Below are positions 34,832-43,717 of a DNA stretch of 64,000 nt, in pieces; positions within the stretch are counted from its first letter, which is position 1; every line of letters begins with the position of its first letter. The position numbers and the translations under genes were made by a program. The notes under the pieces are model-generated. The model was not told the DNA's origin. It saw nothing but the letters and a program-made list of their open reading frames with translations, and made no database searches. The stretch covers positions 1 to 64,000 of the forward strand of contig NZ_FVZF01000020.1 of assembly GCF_900168265.1 (NCBI RefSeq), given 5' to 3'. The stretch comes from Salegentibacter salarius (GTDB taxonomy: Bacteria > Bacteroidota > Bacteroidia > Flavobacteriales > Flavobacteriaceae).

Positions 34832-35341
34832 ATGAAAAACAAGGAGAAAAATAACATTTTCTATCGAAATCCAGAATTCTTAATTCCATGCTTTTGGGAA
34901 TTTGGCTATAGATATGATAGCCTTTCCAGACACTGCCATTTAAATAAAGGGTTTATTGAAAAGCGTATAGCAGAAATTAAAAAATATCCGACAGATCTTT
35001 TGGATCATGTTGAAGAAGGGCGAAAAAAATATTTTGAAGAAAAAGCTGCCAGAAAAGTTCAGGATAAAGAAACTATGATGTTTTATGAAGATAACCGGAG
35101 TGAAGAAATGATGGTGGACTATACTGAAAATATAGAAGCCGATATAAACTTTTTTCCCGAATCCTTAAAGGCTTCCACCCTCGCCATGGCGCTGAGCACA
35201 TTTGAAAATTTGTTAGGTGATATTAGTAAAGATATTGCAAAAAATTTGAATGTTGAAGTTGACCTTCCTAAAAAGCCTATGCCATATAACAGCAAATACC
35301 TTATAGAAAAAAAGAGGATGATGACTTTTTGGACAAACTAG
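34832..35341 (+). CDS. Uncharacterised helical protein, possibly frameshifted at its 3' end
   Basis: 169 residues, helical. The last third ('FPESLKASTLAMALSTFENL' near residue 106) has the look of a HEPN-type helical domain, but no R-x4-6-H motif is certain. In the seven-A run near 35310 the current frame goes to 'KRMMTFWTN' and stops. One frame over, the same DNA reads 'EDDDFLDKLGIPRDLR' and stops at 35364, a more natural ending. Either a real truncation or a base error in the homopolymer is possible. The start is 1 nt after McrC. Confidence 0.55.
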   Translation: MKNKEKNNIFYRNPEFLIPCFWEFGYRYDSLSRHCHLNKGFIEKRIAEIKKYPTDLLDHVEEGRKKYFEEKAARKVQDKETMMFYEDNRSEEMMVDYTENIEADINFFPESLKASTLAMALSTFENLLGDISKDIAKNLNVEVDLPKKPMPYNSKYLIEKKRMMTFWTN

Positions 35342-35376
35342 GAATTCCTAGAGATTTAAGATAAAATATATAGAAC

Positions 35377-35637
35377 ATGTCAACCATTATTATTGGAAAT
35401 ATCCACGAAAATATCAAATGTGAAAGCTTTAAAGATCCTGAAACTGGAAGGATAAGGGTTCGGCCTCTGAAAGGTCAGGGTCTACCAACAAACCTTTTAA
35501 TTGAATGCAGCAGTAAAGAGCGTATGGCTCACCTGGAGGGAACGAAATTTATTACCGAAAATGTGAAAGTTTGTAAGAAAACAGACGGTAGAGTTTATCT
35601 AAGGGCGAAAGACCAGAAAATTACTAAAATAATGTAA
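35377..35637 (+). CDS. Small basic uncharacterised protein
   Basis: 86 residues, predicted mostly beta ('STIIIGNIHENIKCESFK' at the start, 'GRVYLRAKDQKITKIM' at the end) and basic. It could be a small OB/SH3-like fold, but I recognise no family. It lies 36 nt after the gene at 34832 and is the last of the McrBC-side genes. A gap of 161 nt then precedes the next cluster, so this may close the operon. Confidence 0.55.
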   Translation: MSTIIIGNIHENIKCESFKDPETGRIRVRPLKGQGLPTNLLIECSSKERMAHLEGTKFITENVKVCKKTDGRVYLRAKDQKITKIM

Positions 35638-35798
35638 AAGTTGTACTGGAACTGTTATGAAAAAACCTTGTGAAATTATTCCTGCTTCATCAATTTACAA
35701 CAATTACATTTTTTTATAGAACTAAACGTGATTAAGATTTAAATTATAAATTAGGCAAAAATAGAAAAATCTAAACTTAAAGTACAGTAGTTACAGTC

Positions 35799-37718
35799 TT
35801 GATTTATATCGTTCCCTACATCGATGAAAATTTTGACTTCCAATATGAACTGAGTACAAAAAATAAATTACCTAAAATGAATGAATTCCATGTAGGGGAA
35901 GTTAGAGCTTTTGAAGTTCTTGGCATTATAGAAGTAAATGAGCGTAAATTTATATCCCTTTCTGATGGGGAAAAAGACACCTACAGAGTGTCACCTTACG
36001 ATTATCAATTAGAATGGGAAGGTGCTAACTTACCTGGCTTTTTACACTGCTATGTTAAAAGCGTTAATGTTTGGGGGCTACCTTATTTAATACAGTCCAG
36101 GAAGCATGTACTTGAAGATTGCTATACCGAAAATAATACTGAATATGCCTTTAAAGTTGTTGCCGTAAAAGAAGATCCCAATACCGGTAGCACCTTTTAC
36201 GACCTGAAAGATGCATTTGGATTACACCATCGCTATTATCCAGAAAAACATGAGACTCTTCGAGAAATCGGGGATATATTCTCATTAATCTATAATGGTA
36301 TAGAGGAAAAAGGTAGAAATAATACTTTTCTCAAATTAAGTTCGGTTGAAGTTCCTCCATTTGAGCTTGATGAAAATGTCACTACCTGTTATAGTTACGA
36401 AATACCTGCATCTTTATCAGAATCGAAAAAAGATCCTAGAAAAGAAAGCAGTTTCGGTTATGAAGATGAATTTAAAGAGTTTAAGAGTTCTATAGTATTC
36501 CCTGCCGGAGATGTCGAGGAAAATATTGACAAACAGCTTTTAATCATTTCAAAAACCATTGCCGGTTTCCAGAATCACAAAGGAGGAACCTTATTTCTTG
36601 GCGTAAATGACACCGGAGAGGCAATGGGAATACATCATGATTACCCTTTCCTGAATTCCAGCAAAAATGATGAGTACCAGTACTCGGCCACAAAAGATGG
36701 GTATGAACTCAAAATAAGAAATGCGGTAAAATATTTTCTTGGAAACACTGCTAATAGCAATATTAGTTTTGAATTTGACAGTATCGATGAAAAGGAATAT
36801 GGTGTTATTAAAATCAAGGAAGTACAGAAACCCGTTTTCCTACATAATATCAAACTATATCAACGTGCCGGAAATATGACCCAGTTACTTAAGGGAGATG
36901 AGATCACTTATTTTATTGAAGAACGTTTTCTTAGCCGAAATTACAATTTACCTCAGCAACACCCGGTAGAAAATAACGAACTCGAAGAGGTGCAGGAAAC
37001 CGAAGACGAAATTTCAGAGTTAACCGATAGTTCTGTTGTTCAGGAACCACCTGGAGAGTATGAAAATGATAGAAAGGCAGATATTAGAATACCGGAAACC
37101 AAAAGAGCTTCGGTTAATGATAAACTATGGTTCTATCTCACATTTTATAAAAACGGAGGTTGGTCTTACCAGAAAAATGCCGTTCAGAACGAAGAAGTAG
37201 AAAAAGAAATCCCCATCCTGGATTCCATGAAAAAAGAGCGTCTTATGATGGTTTATGATAATGGGTGTGTGAACGTGGTTTGTCCATTAGATATTATTAA
37301 ACCCAAAGGAGTCAGAGGAAGAAAGTTTCGTTCTAGGGAAAAGATTTATAGTAATGGATGGAACACCAAAGCAAAGCTTCTAAATCTATTTTGTGCAGAT
37401 CGTGATGACCTGATTGTTTTCGACAGTGTAGATCAATTTGGTTCAAAATGGGTTAAAGCCCATAAGGTTTCAGCAATATCGGTACATACCACCCTCCACC
37501 TGGAAGGAAATGTCCTAATCAATCCAAGATTGAACGCAAGCATAGAACGAGCGGTACCATTGCCTCTTGAATATTATCACCTTTTTTCCAGCCTGGTTTT
37601 AAAGGATCATCAAACCTCAGGATATCTTGGGTTTAGGCGAACTGATAAGAATTATCAGAAAACATTTATTGCGTTGGAAAAGCTAATTGAAAATTATAAG
37701 AAACTCTGGAAGATTTAA
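35799..37718 (+). CDS. AlbA_2 (Schlafen-type) protein with C-terminal beta module
   Basis: 639 residues from a TTG start (35799); an ATG at 35877 ('MNEFHVGEVRAFEVLG') is the alternative. The first 190 residues look beta-rich (OB-like) and are unassigned. Residues 220-375 are an AlbA_2/Schlafen divergent-ATPase domain: 'EFKEFKSSIVFPAGD', 'GGTLFLGVNDTGEAMGI', then 'YGVIKIKEVQKPVFL'. After an acidic linker (about 390-435), residues 440-630 form a module containing 'LMMVYDNGCVNVVCPLDIIK', which recurs twice in the protein at 40308. Schlafen domains bind or cut nucleic acids in several immunity proteins. It heads a four-gene cluster. Confidence 0.75.
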   Translation: MIYIVPYIDENFDFQYELSTKNKLPKMNEFHVGEVRAFEVLGIIEVNERKFISLSDGEKDTYRVSPYDYQLEWEGANLPGFLHCYVKSVNVWGLPYLIQSRKHVLEDCYTENNTEYAFKVVAVKEDPNTGSTFYDLKDAFGLHHRYYPEKHETLREIGDIFSLIYNGIEEKGRNNTFLKLSSVEVPPFELDENVTTCYSYEIPASLSESKKDPRKESSFGYEDEFKEFKSSIVFPAGDVEENIDKQLLIISKTIAGFQNHKGGTLFLGVNDTGEAMGIHHDYPFLNSSKNDEYQYSATKDGYELKIRNAVKYFLGNTANSNISFEFDSIDEKEYGVIKIKEVQKPVFLHNIKLYQRAGNMTQLLKGDEITYFIEERFLSRNYNLPQQHPVENNELEEVQETEDEISELTDSSVVQEPPGEYENDRKADIRIPETKRASVNDKLWFYLTFYKNGGWSYQKNAVQNEEVEKEIPILDSMKKERLMMVYDNGCVNVVCPLDIIKPKGVRGRKFRSREKIYSNGWNTKAKLLNLFCADRDDLIVFDSVDQFGSKWVKAHKVSAISVHTTLHLEGNVLINPRLNASIERAVPLPLEYYHLFSSLVLKDHQTSGYLGFRRTDKNYQKTFIALEKLIENYKKLWKI

Positions 37719-37778
37719 AATCGTCTCACCTTTGAAAGGTCTGGTTAATTAATTGTTGATCCCCATAATATATACTTT

Positions 37779-39464
37779 ATGCAATGGAATTTTAAAACTC
37801 TTACTCCTGGTGACGATTATCAGGGAATTAGGGATGGTGACATCGAAGTTTTTGATAAAACCCGTTATCAATCTGTGGTACGTGAGACCATTCAAAATTC
37901 AATGGATGCACGTCTGGATGAAAATAAACCGGTACGAGTAAACTTCCGCTACTTCAAATTGCCCAAAGACAAATTTCCCTCCATTGCAGCAATAGAAAAA
38001 CATCTTCGAGCCTGTAAAAATTGGAAAAAAGCGAATGAAGATGATAGGGAATTAATTCGTACTATGTGTTCTACAATTGAAACCAGTTGTTATAGCTGCC
38101 TCGAAATTGCGGATTACAATACCATAGGAATGGAGGTTTCCACCTCATTTGATTCTTTTGCTCATTCACGGAATGTATCAACTAAAAGTTCTCCAGGTTC
38201 AGCCGGTTCAAAAGGAATGGGTAAAGCAGCTTATTTCGCTGCTTCTTATCTTCATACCATTTTTGTGACTTCAAAATTCTGTGAAACTAATCAAACGCTT
38301 TTCCAGGGTATTTGCCGATTATCTTCTCACGAAGACAAGGGCGAATTAAAGAATTACAAAGGCTATTACAGCGATGATTACAAGCCAGTGCTAGAAACCT
38401 GGAAAATTCCCCCGCCATTCCAGAGAACCGAAATTGGTACATCTAGTTTTATTCTGGGGCTTTGGCCAGAAACAAATCGGCAGGAGATTATGGAGAAAGA
38501 GTTACTTAACAATTTTTGGCTTGCAATTTTGGAAGGGGATTTGGTAGTGGAAATAGCAGGAAAAGAATTTAACCAATTAAATCTCTACAATGAAGTTAAA
38601 AAAGTCTTTCCTGATGTTCTGGAAGGTGCGCATTATAATACTAACGGAAATCCACGCCCATATATAGAGTCCTATCTTAGTAAAAACTGTACAAGAGAAG
38701 ATTATAGCGATTATATTCCATTGCTAGGGCATGTAAAATTTTTCCTGGCAAAGAATGAAAATTTCCAGGGGAGGATATCCAACTTCAGAAAATCAAAGAT
38801 GCTTATCTTCAAAGACAATACTAAAATACCCAAGGGATATTGTGGAGTTTTTGTTTGTGAAGATCCCGAGGGAAACGAAATTCTAAAAAAATTAGAAAAT
38901 GCAACTCACACCGAATGGCGTCCTGGAAACTGGAAGGATGGTAGGGGAAGATTAGCTTTGAAAGCTTTAAAAGAATTCCAGGATAAGTGCATCAAAGAAT
39001 TTATTGGAGAACAACAGGGAGATGTCATAACAGTTCCAGGTTTTGATAAACTTCTAAACCTGCCTGGTCTTTCAAAAAAGAAAGGAAATAGAGAGAATCC
39101 GGAAAGTAAGAAAAAGACACCAAAGCCGGTTAGGATTAAACAAAAGCCGGGAAATCACACCCCAAAATCCTTTCGTTGGATTAGAAGCAGGACAATAAAA
39201 AGAGAAAACTCTTTTAGTTATGTGATAGATATGAATTCAAAAAAAGACCACAACAAGATAGCCTTTGAAATTCTTGTAGGATCTGACGATAAATCTTCTA
39301 AAGAAACAATTAATATTTCAGCTGCTTCACAAGGTGAATTTTCAGAAAATAAGATTTTTCTCAACTTGAGTAAAGGAGAGAATGAAGTGGAACTTGTGCT
39401 TGAGGATACTCTAAAGCACGCGATTAGATTGAAAGAAATCAAAGAGAAGTACAATGAAAATTAA
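37779..39464 (+). CDS. GHKL-type ATPase of the AlbA_2 cluster
   Basis: 561 residues. The N-terminal part carries all Bergerat-fold boxes: N box 'VRETIQNSMDAR' (near 33-44), G1-like 'LEIADYNTIGMEV' (near 108), and G2 'GSAGSKGMGKAAYFAAS' (near 142), so ATP binding is well supported. No histidine-kinase H box or MutL C-terminus is seen. A basic linker near 430-480 ('KKGNRENPESKKKTPKPVR') leads to a beta-rich C-terminal domain. Hsp90/MORC-type ATPases of this build act as ATP-driven clamps in several defence systems. The next gene starts inside its last codons (11-nt overlap), so the two proteins are made together. Confidence 0.8.
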   Translation: MQWNFKTLTPGDDYQGIRDGDIEVFDKTRYQSVVRETIQNSMDARLDENKPVRVNFRYFKLPKDKFPSIAAIEKHLRACKNWKKANEDDRELIRTMCSTIETSCYSCLEIADYNTIGMEVSTSFDSFAHSRNVSTKSSPGSAGSKGMGKAAYFAASYLHTIFVTSKFCETNQTLFQGICRLSSHEDKGELKNYKGYYSDDYKPVLETWKIPPPFQRTEIGTSSFILGLWPETNRQEIMEKELLNNFWLAILEGDLVVEIAGKEFNQLNLYNEVKKVFPDVLEGAHYNTNGNPRPYIESYLSKNCTREDYSDYIPLLGHVKFFLAKNENFQGRISNFRKSKMLIFKDNTKIPKGYCGVFVCEDPEGNEILKKLENATHTEWRPGNWKDGRGRLALKALKEFQDKCIKEFIGEQQGDVITVPGFDKLLNLPGLSKKKGNRENPESKKKTPKPVRIKQKPGNHTPKSFRWIRSRTIKRENSFSYVIDMNSKKDHNKIAFEILVGSDDKSSKETINISAASQGEFSENKIFLNLSKGENEVELVLEDTLKHAIRLKEIKEKYNEN

Positions 39465-40311
39465 CGGTTACAAGTTTGGACATCCGGTTTTTGGAGATCA
39501 TGACTATTATGATTTTGGTCCACAATTCAACGTAGAAGAGTTTATACAGGATGGTCATCTGGTGATAAAATCTGATGAAATCAATTTCGGTGCTAATAGG
39601 AAACTTGAAGAAATGCTCCTAAATGGAGATGCACGGCTTATTGCTGAGATCTACTGTACTCATACCATGTATAGAAAAGTTTTTGAACAAGAATACAGTT
39701 ACAACATTAGCATACCATTGGACAATCTGAAAAATAAAGTGGAGGCGCTTTTCCTTTTAGTAGCTACAAAAGATATTGAAGGTTACTCCAATCCTTCAGT
39801 TAAGGAAGAAGCCAAGCATTTAGAGTTTTATATTGAACAAGGAGAGGCACTTGCTTATTTGGGAGAATACCATTTTGAGTTAGATTTAATTGGAACAAGT
39901 TTAGACAGTATAATTAAAATTAAAGCTGCAGAAGCCCCAAACACTTCAGATGTAAATTATAGCTATATAGATGACAGTATAACCATAGAATTACCTAGAA
40001 AGAAATTTGAGGACTTAAAAATGTACGTAGAAGATCCGGATTACCAGAAACTTTTAATTTCTTCCTTACTTCAAACAGCCCTTATTCACGCATGTTACAA
40101 ATTATGTGGTAAAGACAAAGAGGCTTACTTTGAAAAACAATGGGCAAGGGTTTTAAATGTTCATTGGCAAAATCAGGAAGGGGAATCTGAATATCCAAAT
40201 GTAGATGACATACCACCATTTGTTGAGAACATCCTTCAAAAACCCACGGGTTTACTATTAGACACTTTAGCCGAAATGGAAAATAGGTATAAAAATAACG
40301 ATATAGAATGA
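39454..40311 (+). CDS. Uncharacterised protein of the AlbA_2/GHKL cluster
   Basis: 285 residues. It begins 'MKINGYKFGHPVFGDHDYYD' and is strand-rich for the first 180 residues, then helical ('LLISSLLQTALIHACYKLCG' near 208). No catalytic motif or known family is recognised. It overlaps the GHKL gene by 11 nt and the next gene by 4 nt, so it is translationally coupled on both sides and almost certainly part of a complex with those proteins. It may be an adaptor between the ATPase and the DUF6339-like protein; this is inference from gene order. Confidence 0.7.
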   Translation: MKINGYKFGHPVFGDHDYYDFGPQFNVEEFIQDGHLVIKSDEINFGANRKLEEMLLNGDARLIAEIYCTHTMYRKVFEQEYSYNISIPLDNLKNKVEALFLLVATKDIEGYSNPSVKEEAKHLEFYIEQGEALAYLGEYHFELDLIGTSLDSIIKIKAAEAPNTSDVNYSYIDDSITIELPRKKFEDLKMYVEDPDYQKLLISSLLQTALIHACYKLCGKDKEAYFEKQWARVLNVHWQNQEGESEYPNVDDIPPFVENILQKPTGLLLDTLAEMENRYKNNDIE

Positions 40312-42311
40312 GTTATCAGTTGAAGTTTGCCCCCTCAGTAACCCCCCTACTTCGGGAAAAAGTAAAGAGTGAAGATGAGAAGTTCCTAAATGCATATCTA
40401 AGAAAGGATAAATTCACTTACCCCTTTAGAGAGGAAGATTATGTCTATTGTGATTTTGAAAAAATTCCATCAAATCTTGGAAATCAGCTAACAGAAACCT
40501 TTGTAGACAATCTTTCTTCGGAAAAGAAGAACGACTATCGCACTGCTGATTTTGAATGTGCCAAGCTTCTTTATGAAAATTTAAATCTTACTCCTCGACA
40601 GGCGGCTGACAAAGATTTTTGGAATTATCTACACCACCATGATATGTACCAGTATCTACACTCCCGGTGGAATGAAATTGAAAATCCATCAAAAGGTTCT
40701 CAGGAAACTTATATTTTTAGGCATTGGATAATGTCACTTTCTTCTCAGAAGCATCTAATAAACTATCCTCTTACAACTTTGTGGTGGTCTATACATTTAA
40801 CTATTGATAATGAAAGGCAAGAACGCTACGAACTAAGCCGAATCTATTTCAACAACAATAGATATAGAACTGTGACCTTTGGAGGAAGTTCTTATGTTCG
40901 ACATAAAGAAGCCATCTTAGGAATTCTGGAATTTTACCAGGAAAACAACATTCCCGAAACCAAGGAATTAGGTGATAAAATTTCAAAATTTATTAATCTA
41001 TTAGGGGGAACCAAACCTTTAGCTTTTTTTACCAGAGATTGGTTTAAATTTAAATTAGAAGAAAGATTTCCGAAACTGGTTAATAAAGAAAAAATTGGTA
41101 AAAGAACCAAAATTGACAATTTCTCTAAGAAACCTACTTTTATTGCAAAACCAAATGAGAAAACCAACATAGGAAGAACGGACTTAGTATATTTTTCAGT
41201 TTTTAAAGAAGGAAAATATTTCCTGAGAAGTAGTCCAATGAAGGATGCTGCTTTTAATATTACTATCCCAACTAGCTATCAAAATGGATATTTATTGTTA
41301 TGCTATGAAAATGGGAGAGTAAATAAAATACCTTTATCTCAACTTCTAAATAAAACAATAGATCAATCAATTCCCTATTGGGGTGGATTAAATAAGGAAG
41401 CTAACCTTATAGATATTAAATGCATCGATATTGAATGTCTTTTATTAATTACAGTGGATGAACCTTCTCAAGGAAAATTAGGAAAAATTTTTAGAACAAG
41501 CTGGTTGCCTGAGATGGAATTTCTAAATTCTCGTGGAATAAAGATATCATTGCATACTAACAAACTAAATTATTCTATTCTGCCTGAGACGCTCGATAAG
41601 AGACTATCAAGATTAATTAGTCCGGGTACCTCAGGGTTCTGCCCAAAAAATAATACTTTTTATTCCAGGGAATGGACCATTATTCAAAACCATTTTAGAG
41701 AACAAATTAACCGTCCGAATTCCACAAAACAACCAGAGATTACTTTTTCTTCCGAATTTCCTATAGAAAAGGAAAACACCCACATATATTTCAATATTTA
41801 TGAGACTGGATTATTCTTTTATTCCGATCAAAAACCTACTGAAAAACTTGCATTTTCTTTACAACTCCCGCAAAATCGCGAAAATAAATATCTTTATTTA
41901 TGTTATGATAATGGACAAATAGCAAAGTTATCTTTGAAAAACCTTCCCGACCTGTCAATTGATGTTAGATCGAGAAATGGAAAATATCCCCGTGCAGGTC
42001 TAATTAATTTGGGAGTGGGGGAATTTGATGCAAATATATTAATTTGTCGTCAGATGCGAAGCAGAGGTCGATGTTTTAAAATTCATAGTGGAGAATGGAT
42101 TCCTGAAAGCAAGAATTTGGCTGATCGTGGAACGGAGGTAGTTAACTCTTATAATCGCCTATCGTATGCCATCCTTCCTTCTGTTATCGATGACAAATTA
42201 GTCCGTTTAAAAGAAAGACATACCGGAAAAGGGATATTATTAGATCATCCGGCGAATCATGTACAGAAAACACTACTTTACAAACAAATCCCCGATTTTT
42301 TCAATAATTAA
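40308..42311 (+). CDS. DUF6339-like protein with two C-terminal beta modules
   Basis: 667 residues. The N-terminal ~240 residues ('QLKFAPSVTPLLREKVKSED' at the start; Trp/His-rich 'DFWNYLHHHDMYQYLHSRW' near 105) resemble DUF6339 proteins, as I remember them. The remainder holds two copies of a ~150-residue module: 'LLLCYENGRVNKIPLSQLL' (near 325) and 'LYLCYDNGQIAKLSLKNLP' (near 530), each followed by a Gly/Asp-rich part and a 'LNYSILPETLDKRL' / 'LSYAILPSVIDDKL' end. A third copy is in the protein at 35799. The start overlaps the previous gene by 4 nt. The IS407-type element sits 11 nt after its stop. Confidence 0.65.
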   Translation: MSYQLKFAPSVTPLLREKVKSEDEKFLNAYLRKDKFTYPFREEDYVYCDFEKIPSNLGNQLTETFVDNLSSEKKNDYRTADFECAKLLYENLNLTPRQAADKDFWNYLHHHDMYQYLHSRWNEIENPSKGSQETYIFRHWIMSLSSQKHLINYPLTTLWWSIHLTIDNERQERYELSRIYFNNNRYRTVTFGGSSYVRHKEAILGILEFYQENNIPETKELGDKISKFINLLGGTKPLAFFTRDWFKFKLEERFPKLVNKEKIGKRTKIDNFSKKPTFIAKPNEKTNIGRTDLVYFSVFKEGKYFLRSSPMKDAAFNITIPTSYQNGYLLLCYENGRVNKIPLSQLLNKTIDQSIPYWGGLNKEANLIDIKCIDIECLLLITVDEPSQGKLGKIFRTSWLPEMEFLNSRGIKISLHTNKLNYSILPETLDKRLSRLISPGTSGFCPKNNTFYSREWTIIQNHFREQINRPNSTKQPEITFSSEFPIEKENTHIYFNIYETGLFFYSDQKPTEKLAFSLQLPQNRENKYLYLCYDNGQIAKLSLKNLPDLSIDVRSRNGKYPRAGLINLGVGEFDANILICRQMRSRGRCFKIHSGEWIPESKNLADRGTEVVNSYNRLSYAILPSVIDDKLVRLKERHTGKGILLDHPANHVQKTLLYKQIPDFFNN

Positions 42312-42334
42312 AAGGGTCGTTCTGTAAGCTTCCC

Positions 42335-43203
42335 CTAATTAGAACTGCTTGATTGTCCAAAAATATCATTTTTCATTCTCCTGGCGGTACCGCCAGGAGA
42401 ATGAGTTTTTGCGTATGCTACGGGGGCCATTTTTCCCAGTGCATTATGTGGTCTTACATTGTTGTAATCTTCCATCCAGGTCTCGGTTTGTTCCCTTACC
42501 TGATTTAGATCTTCAAAGAGGTATTTATTGAGAACGCCTCTTCGATAGGTTCCATTGAATCGTTCTATAAAAGCATTCTGGGTTGGTTTCCCGGGTTGAA
42601 TATACTGAAAGTCGATCTCTTGCATCTGGCTCCATTCTGAAGCGATCTTGGCAACAAATTCAGGTCCATTATCCATTCTTATTTTTTGAGGTTTTCCCCT
42701 GCGGTTAATCAAATGGTTCAATACCCAGACGACACGTTTGCTGGGCAGTGAAAAATCAATTTCTATATGCAATGCTTCCCGGTTGTAATCATCAATTACG
42801 GTTAAGCCACGGAAGCGCTTTTATTTTCTAAAACATCCGTTACAAAATCAATACTCCAGCTTCGATTAGGTGCCATAGGAGCCTCCAAGGGTTCTTTGAC
42901 CCTGGCAGGTAAACGCTTTTTTACTTTTCGTCTCAAACTTAAGCCAAGCTTTTTATAGACCCGGTACACCCGTTTATGATTCCAGGGCTTGCCTTCACTC
43001 CTTAATCGATCGTAAGCCATCCAGAAGCCTTCTTCGCTATGTTCTTTAGCTTTTTGTTGTAAGGCCGCTTCGATAGCAGTATCGTCCTTTGGAATTGGCC
43101 GGTAATAAAAAACGCTTTTGCTCATATTTAAAACACGGCACGCCCTGCTAATACCGTAACGCGTAAGTTCTTTGGCTATGGTTCTTTTACGGCAGGGCTT
43201 TAA
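42335..43203 (-). pseudogene. IS407-type transposase OrfB, broken by one-base deletion
   Basis: The frame enters from orfA through a slippery A-AAA-AAG just before the orfA stop, giving '[20 protein letters not shown]' and '[12 protein letters not shown]'. The DDE core starts with '[15 protein letters not shown]' (first Asp). At about 42815 the frame then breaks: it reads 'SASVA' and stops, while the expected '[16 protein letters not shown]' continues one frame over, so one base appears missing. The second half is intact: '[14 protein letters not shown]' (second Asp), '[20 protein letters not shown]' (Glu), '[12 protein letters not shown]'. This copy cannot make full-length transposase unless the break is an assembly error. 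Confidence 0.9.
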
Positions 43204-43466
43204 AGCTTTTTTTCGATAATTTCTTTGGCCATTTGATGATCCAGGGATAGATTGGCATACATCTGCTTCAGCCTTCGGTTCTCCTCCTCAAGGTCCTTCA
43301 GGCGCTTCAGCTCTTTGCCGTTCATCCCGCCATAGCGTTCCCGCCACTTGTAGAATGCAGCTGTACTAATGCTATATTCACGGCTGATCTCTGCGGCCGT
43401 TTTTCCGTTATCAAACTCCTTTAAAATCTTTGCGATTTGCTGTGGTGAATATCTACTCTTCTTCAT
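43200..43466 (-). CDS. IS407-type transposase OrfA
   Basis: 88 residues, the normal size. Helix-turn-helix '[20 protein letters not shown]' and '[18 protein letters not shown]', then a leucine-zipper-like helix '[20 protein letters not shown]' used for dimerisation. It recognises the IS ends and supplies the N-terminal part of OrfAB by -1 frameshifting at the A-AAA-AAG just before its stop. The gene is intact although orfB is broken, so it could still bind IS ends. Confidence 0.92.
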   Translation of the reverse strand: MKKSRYSPQQIAKILKEFDNGKTAAEISREYSISTAAFYKWRERYGGMNGKELKRLKDLEEENRRLKQMYANLSLDHQMAKEIIEKKL

Positions 43467-43662
43467 AATTACTGTTTAAAGTTATAAAATATATTATACT
43501 TTTAAACAGTTCGTTTTTAAGGGAAGCTTACAGTTCAAGGTAAACTTATATAATTATAAAAAATAGCCTATACAGTTTTTATATGATTTCTTAGAAAAAA
43601 AGATTTATAAAAAGTGACCAAAAATTAGCCTTGGTAAAAATTTCTAATCCCTATTAAAAAGA

Positions 43663-43696
43663 CGACGCGCATTGTCGTATGTCCCACTTATTATTG
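43663..43696 (+). promoter_or_regulatory. Operator-promoter, site D of four
   Basis: CGACG-CGCAT-TGTCG (43663-43677), 11 nt, then TATTATTG (43689-43696; one mismatch to TAnnTTTG). The flanks extend the palindrome to ACGAC/GTCGT. The ATG at 43718 follows 21 nt later. It lies 130 nt beyond the IS end. Confidence 0.75.
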
Positions 43697-43717
43697 CCCT
43701 AGTTTATTAAGAATATT

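Larger units (their letters stand above)
42323..43532 (-). mobile_element. IS3-family (IS407-type) insertion sequence, 1210 bp
   Basis: The terminal inverted repeats both read inward TGTAAGCTTCCC (42323-42334 and 43521-43532) and continue with weaker pairing. The 4-bp sequence GTTC directly flanks both ends (42319-42322 and 43533-43536), the expected target duplication of the IS407 subgroup. The element carries orfA (43200-43466) and a frameshifted orfB, transcribed on the minus strand. It landed just behind the DUF6339-like gene and separates the four-gene cluster from the CoiA-like gene. Confidence 0.93.
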
